64,000 nt of DNA from Desulfocapsa sp. Lineage in GTDB: Bacteria > Desulfobacterota > Desulfobulbia > Desulfobulbales > Desulfocapsaceae. The position numbers were made by a program, and so were the translations under genes. Below, piece after piece: positions 17,809 through 26,897 of this stretch; within the stretch, counting starts at the first letter, position 1; each line of letters opens with the position of its first letter. The notes below the pieces were generated by a model. The model was not told the origin of the DNA, ran no database searches, and saw nothing but the letters and a program-made list of their open reading frames with translations. Location of the stretch: the NCBI GenBank assembly GCA_022712895.1, contig JAFLJS010000036.1:1-64000 (forward strand), in the 5' to 3' direction.

Positions 17809-18474
17809 ATGCGCTCAATTCTAATCCTTCTTATTCTTTTTTTAGTTGTCGGCTGCACCCGTATTCCACAGCCGGCATCTTACGCCTACAGTGAACAACA
17901 GAAAATGCAGGCAGCCCACCACTGGGATGTACTGGCAAGCGATGTTGCAAATCAGATCAACAACCAATTGATCCGCAGTGACTATATTGATAAAAACGTT
18001 TTTGTGAAAAGTAGTTGTGGATCAGACGCAGAACCTTGTGAACGCGGACAAACCACACAATTTAATGAAGCGTTTAGAGATCTGTTACTCACAAGACTGG
18101 TAGGCTTTGGTGTACCTACTTCAGCAGAAAAACGAGTGGCCGACATTCAGATCGATTATAAAGTTCAAGTGGTGTATCACGCAAGTGACCGCTTCACAAT
18201 TCCAACCGGATCGTTAACAGCACTCTCAGCTCTTGTTCTGGTTTTTCGTCATGCGCCCGCAGAACTTCAACTCCTGGCGCTGGCAGCAGGATTCGATACA
18301 ATGAATTCTGCAGGTCCGCGTAACGGTCACTATGAGGTTATCATCAGTACCTCCATGGTTGCTGACGAGAAATACCTGTTCAGAACTTCTGATATTTATT
18401 ACATTAATGACACTGATTTCTGGCATTATCAGAATTATTCCAACGGAAAAACAATTCAAATGGTATCATTATAA
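17809..18474 (+). CDS. Lipoprotein of unknown function, paired with FlgO-type gene
   Basis: A 221-residue protein with a lipoprotein signal: hydrophobic residues 4-15, then the lipobox VVGC with Cys16. The mature part begins with a soluble stretch (SYAYSEQQKMQAAHHWDVLA) and has a paired-Cys segment, CGSDAEPC. I do not recognise the domain. The downstream gene starts 4 bases after its stop and encodes an FlgO-type lipoprotein, so the two are surely cotranscribed and probably act together in the outer membrane. AGGGACG precedes the ATG. Confidence 0.75.
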   Translation: MRSILILLILFLVVGCTRIPQPASYAYSEQQKMQAAHHWDVLASDVANQINNQLIRSDYIDKNVFVKSSCGSDAEPCERGQTTQFNEAFRDLLLTRLVGFGVPTSAEKRVADIQIDYKVQVVYHASDRFTIPTGSLTALSALVLVFRHAPAELQLLALAAGFDTMNSAGPRNGHYEVIISTSMVADEKYLFRTSDIYYINDTDFWHYQNYSNGKTIQMVSL

Positions 18475-18478
18475 CTCC

Positions 18479-19102
18479 ATGACATTCATATACAAGTCTA
18501 CACTTCTTCTTCTCCTTTCAGTACTACTGTCCAGTTGTTCTTCTTTGAACTGTACGCCCCTTGAACGTTTTATAGGAGCAGACGTCAACCTGATCAACCT
18601 GGGGGATAAAATTGCAGACGAGCTTATAAACAGCGCCATGCCTCCCCTTATGCCAAGGCATCCAGAGGAAGCAGTTCTCACTTCTACTTTTGTTGACATT
18701 GATAATTTTGAAACTACGTCGACATTTGGCCGTCTGTTACAAAACCATGTAGGAGCCCGGCTCGTGCAGCAAGGCTACACAGTCAAAGAGGTGAACCTCA
18801 GAAATACCATGAAAATTCGGCCAACCGATGGTGAAACAATTCTCTCCCGTGATCTCTCACAGATTAGCCCGGATCAACCTGTGCAGGCCGTCATGCTGGG
18901 TACCTACTCTCTCAATAACCGAATTTTGTATATTACTGCCAAGCTAGTGAATCCAAGTAACCGCAATATCATTGCTGCCAGAAGTTATCGTCTCTGTATG
19001 GATGACAACCTCCTCGCCATGTTTGGTCTACAACGTTACCAGCAAGATCCAAACGGCATCGATCCTCCCCGCGGATCACTTATTGACGACATCTTCTACT
19101 AA
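18479..19102 (+). CDS. FlgO-family outer-membrane lipoprotein
   Basis: A 207-residue lipoprotein with lipobox LSSC near residue 19. The mature region carries the FlgO-domain pattern: TSTFVDIDNFETTSTFGRLL, a LVQQGYTVKEV segment, GETILSRD, and VMLGTYSLNNRILYITAKLV. In Vibrio, FlgO is an outer-membrane protein needed for full motility, but no flagellar gene lies here, so the function is open. The ATG at 18479 is chosen because the longer reading from 18332 lies inside the upstream gene and lacks the signal sequence. It is translationally linked to the preceding lipoprotein. Confidence 0.82.
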   Translation: MTFIYKSTLLLLLSVLLSSCSSLNCTPLERFIGADVNLINLGDKIADELINSAMPPLMPRHPEEAVLTSTFVDIDNFETTSTFGRLLQNHVGARLVQQGYTVKEVNLRNTMKIRPTDGETILSRDLSQISPDQPVQAVMLGTYSLNNRILYITAKLVNPSNRNIIAARSYRLCMDDNLLAMFGLQRYQQDPNGIDPPRGSLIDDIFY

Positions 19103-19117
19103 ATTTCCTTCTTTCCC

Positions 19118-19426
19118 ATGGCTCTTGTGAATATAGCAACACTTGCCACTGACGTGAAAAGAGTCCTTAAAAAGATTCAATACCCTGGTGGGATTGAACT
19201 TTTATCGTACAAACGCAACCGTGGCATAGCGATCCTCAAACAGGAGAATGCTACACTTATTCTCAGAGAATCAGGCTACGAGGAACAGGAAATAGTTATC
19301 CCTTCCGCTAAACTCACAAAAGAATTAAAAACAATGATCAAGCGAGAATTTCCACGAAGCAGAAAGGTCAGACTTATAAAAATCAATCACCCTGATGAAC
19401 TGGAACGCAAACGACAAAAGATATAA
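19118..19426 (+). CDS. Small basic protein of unknown function
   Basis: A 102-residue protein I do not recognise. It has no signal peptide or membrane helix, is lysine- and arginine-rich, and ends ELERKRQKI. It reads as a compact alpha/beta domain, with hydrophobic patches such as GGIELLSY and EQEIVIPSAKL. It starts 15 bases after the FlgO-type gene and ends 8 bases before a zinc-ribbon gene, so it probably belongs to the same transcript. The start lacks a good Shine-Dalgarno. Coding status rests on compact packing and uninterrupted frame. Confidence 0.6.
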   Translation: MALVNIATLATDVKRVLKKIQYPGGIELLSYKRNRGIAILKQENATLILRESGYEEQEIVIPSAKLTKELKTMIKREFPRSRKVRLIKINHPDELERKRQKI

Positions 19427-19434
19427 GGAGCAAA

Positions 19435-19665
19435 ATGCTGACAATACGCTGCGCCGCCTGTAAAAAGAAACTGTGGCGTTACGATAAAATTGGACAGGGT
19501 GAAGTACTCCGGTGCCACAAGGACAGAATTAAAAAAATGTTCAACTCACAAATGAATGGACATAAAATTCAATGCCCTTGTGGAAAAGACATCGGTATCG
19601 ACAAGGGCAGCAACTACAAAATGATCTCCAAAGCCTTTACCTACAAAGGTACGAAACGAAATTAA
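19435..19665 (+). CDS. Small zinc-ribbon protein of unknown function
   Basis: A 76-residue protein with four metal-ligand cysteines arranged as CAAC...C...CPC, plus further basic residues (KDRIKKMFNSQ, KAFTYKGTKRN). The Cys pattern suggests a zinc ribbon that might bind nucleic acid or protein; Com-like translational regulators have a similar layout, but this is only a resemblance. AGGAG lies 6 bases before the ATG. It directly follows the small basic gene. Confidence 0.65.
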   Translation: MLTIRCAACKKKLWRYDKIGQGEVLRCHKDRIKKMFNSQMNGHKIQCPCGKDIGIDKGSNYKMISKAFTYKGTKRN

Positions 19666-19789
19666 CTCGATTTTTCTGGACTTTCGTCTTTTTTCCTGCT
19701 TAATTCTGGAAAAGAATCTTTAGCTTGTTAGTTCTGACACTGTTTTACCGGGTTAATTAAACATAATTCAAGCCTTTTACTTCCAACAT

Positions 19790-20611
19790 ATGCGTATCTT
19801 CAGCCTCACAATCCTGCTATTCTTTTTTTCCTTGGTACAGACAGGGCATTTTGCTGTTGCCGCCTCCAGCATCCCCAGCAGCAACAAATCACAATCTGCC
19901 TATAAACGTATTGCCCCAAAGCTCATTCACGCAATGCAGAAAAAAGGCCATCACCTTGGAGATCCGGTCTTTATCCGACTCTTCAAGCAAGAAAGAGAAC
20001 TTGAAGTCTGGTTACGTAACGGCCTTACCTATGACCACTTCAAGACATACTCGATATGTTATAATTCCGGAAAATTAGGACCGAAGATTAAAGAAGGAGA
20101 TAAGCAGAGCCCTGAAGGATTTTATACGGTTGGGGCAAACCAGCTGAATCCAAACTCTGATTACCACCTCTCTTTTAATCTGGGATTTCCCAACGAATAC
20201 GATAGAAGTCATAACCGTACAGGATCATTGTTAATGATCCATGGCCGCTGTTCTTCCGCAGGTTGTTTTGCCATGACTGACTTTCGCATGGATGAGATTT
20301 ATGCCATTGTGGAGTCTGCAATAATTGCTGGCCAGCACCAGATTCCCATTCATATTTTTCCTTTTAAGATGACAAAAAGGAATATGAACATCCATAAAAG
20401 CTCAAGATGGATTTCCTTCTGGGAAAACCTAAAAGAAGGCTATGACTATTTTGAAGGCCACCTGGCGCCTCCTCTGGTGACAGTACAGGATAAACGCTAC
20501 CAGTTTATTACCTTTCGCCCATTACTCTTTGGTGGCAGCTTCCCTCCACGCACCGACAAGCATCAGTATGTAGGGCTAAAAAAACGAAAGCGCCAGACAG
20601 AAACCCTGTAG
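19790..20611 (+). CDS. L,D-transpeptidase (YkuD domain, YafK/DpaA type)
   Basis: A 273-residue exported protein with a Sec signal peptide (residues 1 to about 26). The YkuD catalytic motif is visible as MIHGRCSSAGCFAMTD with nucleophile Cys159. The flanking KEGDKQSPEGFY segment is typical of the YafK/DpaA branch, which in E. coli cuts or forms links between peptidoglycan and Braun lipoprotein. It acts in the periplasm on the cell wall. There is no clear ribosome binding site. It converges with phoR across an 18-base gap. Confidence 0.88.
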   Translation: MRIFSLTILLFFFSLVQTGHFAVAASSIPSSNKSQSAYKRIAPKLIHAMQKKGHHLGDPVFIRLFKQERELEVWLRNGLTYDHFKTYSICYNSGKLGPKIKEGDKQSPEGFYTVGANQLNPNSDYHLSFNLGFPNEYDRSHNRTGSLLMIHGRCSSAGCFAMTDFRMDEIYAIVESAIIAGQHQIPIHIFPFKMTKRNMNIHKSSRWISFWENLKEGYDYFEGHLAPPLVTVQDKRYQFITFRPLLFGGSFPPRTDKHQYVGLKKRKRQTETL

Positions 20612-20629
20612 TAAGGTTTGTCAAAACGC

Positions 20630-22438
20630 TTAACCCGGCAAAAACATTGAGACAGTAGTTCCTTTTCCTGTTTCGCTCTCTATGGAAACATCCCCATTAT
20701 GGGCCTGTACGATATGCTTCACGATGGCAAGCCCAAGACCAGTTCCGCCTAGTTTTCGGCTTCTGGCTTTATCGCTACGATAAAAACGTTCAAACAACCT
20801 GGGTAAATGCTCAGTTTCTATACCAACACCAAAATCCTGTACACTGATTACAATCTGTGTCTTTTCATTTAGTGTCCTTCTCTCAGCGCTCACCACAACC
20901 TCACTGCCATCATCACTGTATTTTACTGCATTCATAATCAAATTTACCAACGCCTGTTCCAGTAGTGTCTCATGAATATGGACAAAGAGATTTTCAGGAC
21001 AATTGAGTTGCAAGCTGATCTGCTTGAATGAAGCTTGCGGAGTGCAGGAATAGATAGCCTCACTGAGTATAGGATACAAATTTCCCAGTTGCAGTGCTAT
21101 TTTTGATGTTTCTTCTTGCTGTTCAATCCGTGAAAGCAGGAGTAAATCATCAATAATAGCATTTAACTGATTTGATTTTTTTAAAACAATTCCCAGGAAA
21201 CGAAGACTATTCTCTTTATCATTCAACTCATCATCAAGGACAGTTTCCACATATCCTTTTATAGAGGTGATGGGAGTCTTCAGCTCATGGGAAACATTGG
21301 CGACAAAATCTCTTCGCATCTTTTCAAGAAGTCGTAATCTTGAGACATCATGCAGTACCAGCAGAAGGCCAAAACTCTCTTTATTCTCGTCATAGAGATG
21401 CACACAGTTGGTGAGTAAAAAAAGACTGTCCCCTCCATTTTTAGTTATCTCAATCTCACTTTCCACAGCGTCACCGCTTGCATGAGCACGCTCAATCAAT
21501 TGCAAAAGATCTATGTTCCGAACGAGTTCCTGAACAGATCTGCCGACACTGGCTTCACGCTCAAGATTCAATAAATCTGATGCCGAGGAGTTCAAACTGA
21601 CAAGGACATCATTGGAATCGATGGTCAGCACGGCAGCAAGCATGGAATCCAGAACTGTCTGTACTTCATTTCTCTGATGGAGGATAATTGAGATACGATC
21701 TTGCAACTGATCAGCCATGGAGTTTAAAGCCTGTGAGAGTGTTGCAATTTCTGTGGGCACGTGATCGGGAGGGAGAAGATGTGGAGAAAACTGCCCTACG
21801 GCGAAACGTTCAGCACCGGATGTCATCTCTTCAAGAGGTATCGAAATTCGGCGACTCACATAGACGGTGACCAAAACAGCTGTAAAAATCACAACCAGCA
21901 TAGCAATGGCCATATCTTTTTTCACTTGATCCAGTGTCTTTTCAAGTTTAGCTACAGAAACTGAAATTCGCAGCATACCTATGATTCCGCTTTCTTTTAT
22001 ATCGTCTTCCCGGTACAGAGGAATGGCAACATAGAGCATTTTTTCACCCACTGTTTTACTAAAACGTACAGAAGATCCGTGCCCTTTAGTTTTCGCCTCT
22101 AGAAATTCTGGCCGGTTCTTATGGTCATCCATTTTCTCCGGATTTTTTAACGAATCACTGACCACATGCCCTGCGGCATCAATCAGGGTAATTCTTGACA
22201 AGGTCTTCTTTGCTATACGCTGTATAAAGTCCCGAATGGTCTCCACGTCATCTTCAACTAAAAGTACATGTAGATGACTTTCGATGGAATAGGCACGAGC
22301 AAGCAGAGATGCCCGAGTCTCGTCCATATAAAACTGTTGCAGAGTCGCAGATCCGTACCAGATTAGAGCCAGCATGGCTCCCACGGTAACCAGAATATTT
22401 GCCGGGAAAATATGATAGATCAGTTTTCTTGATTGCAT
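20630..22438 (-). CDS. phoR: Phosphate-regulon sensor histidine kinase
   Basis: A 602-residue inner-membrane kinase. Two membrane helices near the N terminus and residue 190 flank a periplasmic sensor region; a HAMP linker (RRISIPLEEMTSGAERFAVG), a PAS domain and the kinase core follow. His384 lies in NVSHELKTP; the HATPase domain has NAVKYSDDG and GGTGLGLAI. Location just downstream of phoB and opposite phoU-pstCA supports the PhoR assignment. Unlike E. coli PhoR it has a substantial periplasmic domain, a form common outside the enterics. Confidence 0.9.
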   Translation of the reverse strand: MQSRKLIYHIFPANILVTVGAMLALIWYGSATLQQFYMDETRASLLARAYSIESHLHVLLVEDDVETIRDFIQRIAKKTLSRITLIDAAGHVVSDSLKNPEKMDDHKNRPEFLEAKTKGHGSSVRFSKTVGEKMLYVAIPLYREDDIKESGIIGMLRISVSVAKLEKTLDQVKKDMAIAMLVVIFTAVLVTVYVSRRISIPLEEMTSGAERFAVGQFSPHLLPPDHVPTEIATLSQALNSMADQLQDRISIILHQRNEVQTVLDSMLAAVLTIDSNDVLVSLNSSASDLLNLEREASVGRSVQELVRNIDLLQLIERAHASGDAVESEIEITKNGGDSLFLLTNCVHLYDENKESFGLLLVLHDVSRLRLLEKMRRDFVANVSHELKTPITSIKGYVETVLDDELNDKENSLRFLGIVLKKSNQLNAIIDDLLLLSRIEQQEETSKIALQLGNLYPILSEAIYSCTPQASFKQISLQLNCPENLFVHIHETLLEQALVNLIMNAVKYSDDGSEVVVSAERRTLNEKTQIVISVQDFGVGIETEHLPRLFERFYRSDKARSRKLGGTGLGLAIVKHIVQAHNGDVSIESETGKGTTVSMFLPG

Positions 22439-22457
22439 TATTGTTTTAGTGCCTTAA

Positions 22458-22488
22458 AAATTCTTTTTGTGTTTTTCGAAAAGAATTT
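22458..22488 (-). terminator. AT-rich hairpin between phoB and phoR
   Basis: Perfect 10-bp arms at 22458-22467 and 22479-22488 (AAATTCTTTT and its complement) enclose an 11-base loop. On the minus strand the stem is followed by a short T run. It lies in the 90-base gap after the phoB stop and could lower readthrough into phoR. The low GC makes it a weak terminator. Confidence 0.4.
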
Positions 22489-22528
22489 GGTGAAGGGACT
22501 TACACTGGCTTACCGTTCATCACCAATG

Positions 22529-23233
22529 CTAGTTCCTGAAGCGGTACCCTATACCACGTACGGTTTCGATACGTTTGCCGGCTTCTCCCAGTTTTTTCCT
22601 CAGCCCGAAAACCTGTACATCAATAGCACGAGGTGTAACTGAATAATCATAGCCACGTACACTATCTATAATTGCCTGCCGACTGAAGACCCAACCGGGC
22701 CTTGCTGCCAGCAGCCGAAGCACATTAAATTCGGTTACGGTCAGATTAATTATTCCCATACCCAAACGCACCTCATGACGCCCCAAGTCAATGACAAGGT
22801 CGTCGTAACTTATTATATCTTCGTCACTTTCCCCTTCCCCTGCAAGGGCATCATCCCTTTGCCCACGACGTAAAACAGATTTGATTCTAGCCACGAGAAC
22901 TTTTGGACTGAAAGGTTTGGTGATATAGTCATCACCACCCGATTCAAGGCCTGTGACAATATCATTTTCCTCGCCCTTGGCCGTTAACATAACAATGGGC
23001 AGTTTACTCTTTTCTTCATTTTCACGAATCGTACGACACACTTCATAACCGGATATACCAGGCAACATAAGATCCAGAATCAGACAGTCAAAATCATTCT
23101 CGGCAACCTGTGCCAGTCCATCTTCACCGTCATCGGCACAACTGACATGAAAACCGGCCTTAATCAGATTAAAGGAGACTAGTTGCTGGATATCTTCATC
23201 ATCTTCAACGATAAGGATATGTTTTTTGGTCAT
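22529..23233 (-). CDS. phoB: Phosphate-regulon response regulator, OmpR family
   Basis: A 234-residue transcription factor. The receiver domain starts ILIVEDDEDIQQLV and carries the phosphoacceptor Asp in CLILDLMLPG and Lys in ITKPFSP. The C-terminal winged helix has RLLAARPGWVFSRQ and ends ETVRGIGYRF. GGAG lies 8 bases before the ATG. It is divergent from phoU across a 242-base region that contains a Pho-box-like repeat. Identification as PhoB rather than another OmpR-family regulator rests on context. Confidence 0.92.
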   Translation of the reverse strand: MTKKHILIVEDDEDIQQLVSFNLIKAGFHVSCADDGEDGLAQVAENDFDCLILDLMLPGISGYEVCRTIRENEEKSKLPIVMLTAKGEENDIVTGLESGGDDYITKPFSPKVLVARIKSVLRRGQRDDALAGEGESDEDIISYDDLVIDLGRHEVRLGMGIINLTVTEFNVLRLLAARPGWVFSRQAIIDSVRGYDYSVTPRAIDVQVFGLRKKLGEAGKRIETVRGIGYRFRN

Positions 23234-23340
23234 TTGTTACTCCACCAGATAATAATAAACGCACCACGATCTTTCCTACCCTGTATTTATACGGAAGTTT
23301 TCCCGCACTCGTCAAGGGATACCTCATGCCTAATCGAATC

Positions 23341-23383
23341 CTAACATAACTTTAACGGGTAACGAATATTAGCCCTCTATTAT
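23341..23383 (+). promoter_or_regulatory. Pho-box-like repeats and -10 element upstream of phoU-pstCA
   Basis: CTAACATAACTTTAACGGGTAAC at 23341-23363 holds TAAC three times at 5-9 base steps, resembling tandem PhoB/PhoP half-sites (TTAACA-like in many bacteria). TATTAT follows at 23378-23383, so the box occupies the -35 position as in PhoB-activated promoters. phoU starts about 90 bases downstream. The match to the enteric CTGTCAT consensus is poor, so the call rests on layout. Confidence 0.4.
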
Positions 23384-23475
23384 ACGTTGCTGAAAACAAC
23401 ACAAACACCACTGAACAATGCAAAAGTACCTCAAGGATTTTTAAGGTACTCACCCAAACGATAAAGAGAGATGCA

Positions 23476-24144
23476 ATGCACCGAAATTTTCACCATGAAA
23501 TCGACCAATTACAAAAACGACTACTGACCATGAGTTCAATGGTTGAAGACCGGGTTCGCAAGGCCTGTTCTGTCATTGAATCAGAAGATATTGAACTCTC
23601 CAAAATGATAATCAAATCAGATTGGGAAATTGATGAAATGGAAATTGAGATTGAGGAAGAGTGCCTGAAGATAATGGCTCTTTATCAACCCGTTGCCAAG
23701 GATCTTCGTTTCCTGGTGACTATCATCAAGATCAACAACGAGATGGAACGTATTGGTGACTATGCTGTACAGATTGCTAAACGTGTAAAACGACTTTCCG
23801 ATTTTGAGCGCCCTCAGTTTGCTTTTAATTTTCAGGAAATGGCAGACAAAGTAGTGCAGGAGCTGCAGACCAGTATCGACGCACTTGTCCACCAGGACGT
23901 GAACGTGGCTAAACAAATTTTTATACTTGATCACGACATTAACGACATGCGAAGTACAGCTTATAGAACGATTGTCAAAGAAATGGATCGTGCCCCCAAG
24001 CACGCTACGGCATTCCTCAATCTCTATCTAGTGGTACGTCACCTTGAACGCATTGCAGACCGGGCAACTAATATCGCGGAAGATATTATTTATATGGTTG
24101 AAGGTGAAATTGTACGCAAAAAGATTGATTTTGACAGGAGCTAA
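23476..24144 (+). CDS. phoU: Phosphate signalling protein PhoU
   Basis: A 222-residue all-helical cytosolic protein that links the Pst transporter to PhoR and dampens the phosphate response. Two PhoU repeats are visible; the metal-binding motifs are ExxxIGDYAVQIAK in the first repeat (residues near 93) and ERIADRATNIAED in the second. It is the first gene of phoU-pstC-pstA, with 12 bases to pstC. Placing phoU first differs from the usual order, in which it comes last. Confidence 0.95.
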   Translation: MHRNFHHEIDQLQKRLLTMSSMVEDRVRKACSVIESEDIELSKMIIKSDWEIDEMEIEIEEECLKIMALYQPVAKDLRFLVTIIKINNEMERIGDYAVQIAKRVKRLSDFERPQFAFNFQEMADKVVQELQTSIDALVHQDVNVAKQIFILDHDINDMRSTAYRTIVKEMDRAPKHATAFLNLYLVVRHLERIADRATNIAEDIIYMVEGEIVRKKIDFDRS

Positions 24145-24156
24145 GGAAACAGGATT

Positions 24157-25545
24157 ATGTCAAATCTATTTCTCACAACCATACTGTTAGGATTTGTCAG
24201 TTTCGGTTATCTCCATGGTAAAAAATTTGCTTTTTCAGCTGGAAACAAAGCGGGCGGCGTACAGAAACTGCACTCAAGGCCGACCTACCACGGAATGCTT
24301 ATTGCGCTCTGGTGTGCCCTGCCATGTATTCTTATTCTGTTTGTCTGGCAGTTTGTGGAACCTGCAATTATTTCATCCATGGTTCTTTCCTCCCTGCCAG
24401 ACACACTCAGTTCACTGCCAGCAGAACGATTAGGGCTGATACTAAATGATATCAAGAACCTGTCCATGGGGCTCCACTTTGGTGGGCAGATTGACCCGGA
24501 ACTCCTCAAAGCATCCAATTATTATCTGCACCTGCAACAAACCGGGCTCAACATAAAAAGTGCCTCCGTTATTGTTCTTGCAATTGTAATGCTGCTCATC
24601 GGCTTCAGGCTCTTAAGACCATCGTTACGTGCCCGTAATCATGTTGAGCGGATTATTCGCTATTTCCTGATCTTCTGTTCACTTATTGCTATTTTTACAA
24701 CCATTGGCATTGTGCTTTCAGTTCTCTTCGAGGCCTTACGTTTTTTTCAGAAAGTATCTCTTGCTGAATTCCTTTTCAGCCTTACCTGGAGTCCGCAAAT
24801 CTCAATTCGTCCCGATCAGGTTGGGGCATCTGGTGAGTTCGGAGCTGTTTCTGTATTCGCTGGCACTATGCTTATTTCTGCCATTGCCATGTTTGTGGCG
24901 GTACCCATTGGATTGATGTCTGCCATCTACTTATCCGAATATGCATCCAAACGAATGCGAGCCACTGCCAAACCACTCATTGAAATTTTAGCAGGTGTAC
25001 CAACGGTTGTTTACGGATTCTTTGCAGCCCTTGTGGTAGCACCTTTTATACGAAATGCTGGAACCGCAATGGGTCTTGAGGTCTCTTCCGAATCAGCCCT
25101 TGCCGCAGGCCTTATCATGGGCATCATGATTATCCCCTTTGTGATGTCCATAGCTGACGATGTGATCAATGCTGTTCCCCAATCTTTACGGGACGGTTCC
25201 TACGGGCTCGGTGCAACCAAATCTGAAACAGTTAAAAATGTTGTTATCCCAGCTGCTCTGCCCGGAATTGTCGGCGGTATTTTACTCGCCGTTTCAAGGG
25301 CCATCGGAGAGACGATGATCGTTGTCATGGCGGCGGGCCTTTCTGCCAATCTGACAGCTAATCCGTTACAGGCGGTAACCACAGTAACAGTGCAAATTGT
25401 CACCCTTCTGGTTGGAGATCAGGAGTTTGACAGCCCCAAAACTCTGGCTGCCTTTGCCCTTGGGCTCCTCCTTTTTGTGGTTACCCTGATTTTAAACATA
25501 GTCGCTTTATATATCGTACGAAAATACAGAGAAGAATATGAATGA
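24157..25545 (+). CDS. pstC: Phosphate ABC transporter permease, long form
   Basis: A 462-residue inner-membrane permease. The C-terminal half (from about residue 200) is the standard binding-protein-dependent permease domain, with the ATPase-contact loop in LRDGSYGLGATKSETVKNVV. The N-terminal 150 residues, with LHSRPTYHG and two extra membrane segments, match the extended PstC type well known in Alphaproteobacteria; E. coli PstC has only 319 residues. AGGA precedes the ATG. It overlaps pstA by 8 bases. Confidence 0.93.
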   Translation: MSNLFLTTILLGFVSFGYLHGKKFAFSAGNKAGGVQKLHSRPTYHGMLIALWCALPCILILFVWQFVEPAIISSMVLSSLPDTLSSLPAERLGLILNDIKNLSMGLHFGGQIDPELLKASNYYLHLQQTGLNIKSASVIVLAIVMLLIGFRLLRPSLRARNHVERIIRYFLIFCSLIAIFTTIGIVLSVLFEALRFFQKVSLAEFLFSLTWSPQISIRPDQVGASGEFGAVSVFAGTMLISAIAMFVAVPIGLMSAIYLSEYASKRMRATAKPLIEILAGVPTVVYGFFAALVVAPFIRNAGTAMGLEVSSESALAAGLIMGIMIIPFVMSIADDVINAVPQSLRDGSYGLGATKSETVKNVVIPAALPGIVGGILLAVSRAIGETMIVVMAAGLSANLTANPLQAVTTVTVQIVTLLVGDQEFDSPKTLAAFALGLLLFVVTLILNIVALYIVRKYREEYE

Positions 25546-26818
25546 AAAAAAATTAAAACACGACACAACCATGACCCTTGTTGAGTGTGGCCTTGCCAAG
25601 CGCTACCAAAAAGAAAAACGTTTTAAGCTACTGGGTCTTTCTGCCATTGCATTCAGTCTGCTCTTTCTGGTTTTTCTTTTTTCATCCATTTTTCTCAATG
25701 GCTATAAGGCCTTTTTTCAAACTGCTGTACAGATAGATGTTTTTTTTGACCCTGCGATTCTTGGTCTCAAGGATCCTGCTTCTGCTGACTACCACCGCCT
25801 AATTAAAAATAGCATGCGAACTGCCTTTCCTGATGTCAAAAACAGGAAGGATAAGAAAAAGCTCTACGGACTCGTCAGCAGTGGTGCTGCATTCAAGTTG
25901 CGTGACATGGTACTCGATAATCCCTCTATTATCAGTCAGACACAATCTGTTTGGGTACTGGCCGATGATGACGTTGATATGCTGAGGAAGGGCTACATCG
26001 ATCGCACACTCCCTCAATCGGATCGGCGCATGAGTGACATGCAGATTGAATGGATTGACAAATTACAAGAACAGGATCGGATACAGTCACAATTCAATAT
26101 TGGTTTCTTCACAAATGGCGATTCCAGAGAACCGGAAACGGCAGGAATCCTTGGTGCCACCATGGGGTCTATGTACATGCTTGCCATCACACTGGTACTT
26201 TCGTTTCCCATAGGTATTGGGGCTGCTATCTATCTTGAAGAATTTGCCGTTAAAAACTGGCTCACAGATATTATTGAAGTAAACATTAATAACCTGGCTG
26301 CCGTTCCTTCAATTGTATTTGGACTCTTAGGGCTGGCAGTTTTCCTCAATTTTTTCCAGCTTCCCCGCTCTGCTCCCCTGGTTGGTGGTCTGGTACTCTT
26401 TTTAATGACCCTGCCAACCATTATCATCACCGGACGTGTTGCACTGCAATCAGTACCACCCTCAATCCGTGAAGCGGCCCTCGGTGTTGGTGCTTCGAAA
26501 ATGCAGGCAATTTTCCATCATGTTCTACCACTGGCAATGCCCGGAATACTTACAGGAACGATTATCGGCATGGCACGGGCACTTGGAGAAAGTGCCCCCC
26601 TGCTGATGATTGGTATGGTAGCCTTTGTTGTTGATATCCCCTCCGGTATCACCGATCCGGCGACGGCCCTTCCTGTACAGATTTATCTCTGGGCAGATAG
26701 TCCAGAGAGGGCCTTCGTTGAGCGAACATCCGCTGCCATTATGGTTTTACTGACCTTTCTGATATTGATGAATGGTACTGCCGTCTATCTGAGAAGTAAA
26801 TTTGAGCGCCGCTGGTAA
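25538..26818 (+). CDS. pstA: Phosphate ABC transporter permease PstA, DUF3333 type
   Basis: A 426-residue inner-membrane permease that pairs with PstC. An N-terminal periplasmic domain of about 200 residues (AKRYQKEKRFKLLGLSAIAF then QTAVQIDVFFDP) resembles DUF3333, found in long PstA proteins. The transporter domain follows, with the ATPase-contact loop SIREAALGVGASKMQAI. No pstB ATPase or pstS binding protein follows; a 786-base region with a repeat and a decayed gene comes next. A functional transporter therefore needs those subunits from another locus. Confidence 0.93.
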   Translation: MNEKKLKHDTTMTLVECGLAKRYQKEKRFKLLGLSAIAFSLLFLVFLFSSIFLNGYKAFFQTAVQIDVFFDPAILGLKDPASADYHRLIKNSMRTAFPDVKNRKDKKKLYGLVSSGAAFKLRDMVLDNPSIISQTQSVWVLADDDVDMLRKGYIDRTLPQSDRRMSDMQIEWIDKLQEQDRIQSQFNIGFFTNGDSREPETAGILGATMGSMYMLAITLVLSFPIGIGAAIYLEEFAVKNWLTDIIEVNINNLAAVPSIVFGLLGLAVFLNFFQLPRSAPLVGGLVLFLMTLPTIIITGRVALQSVPPSIREAALGVGASKMQAIFHHVLPLAMPGILTGTIIGMARALGESAPLLMIGMVAFVVDIPSGITDPATALPVQIYLWADSPERAFVERTSAAIMVLLTFLILMNGTAVYLRSKFERRW

Positions 26819-26897
26819 CTTTTTTTGATCATAAACAAATATGCCCCTAACAGTTTCTTAATATTGTTCTGCTAGATTCATCACTCAAGTCAAGAGT

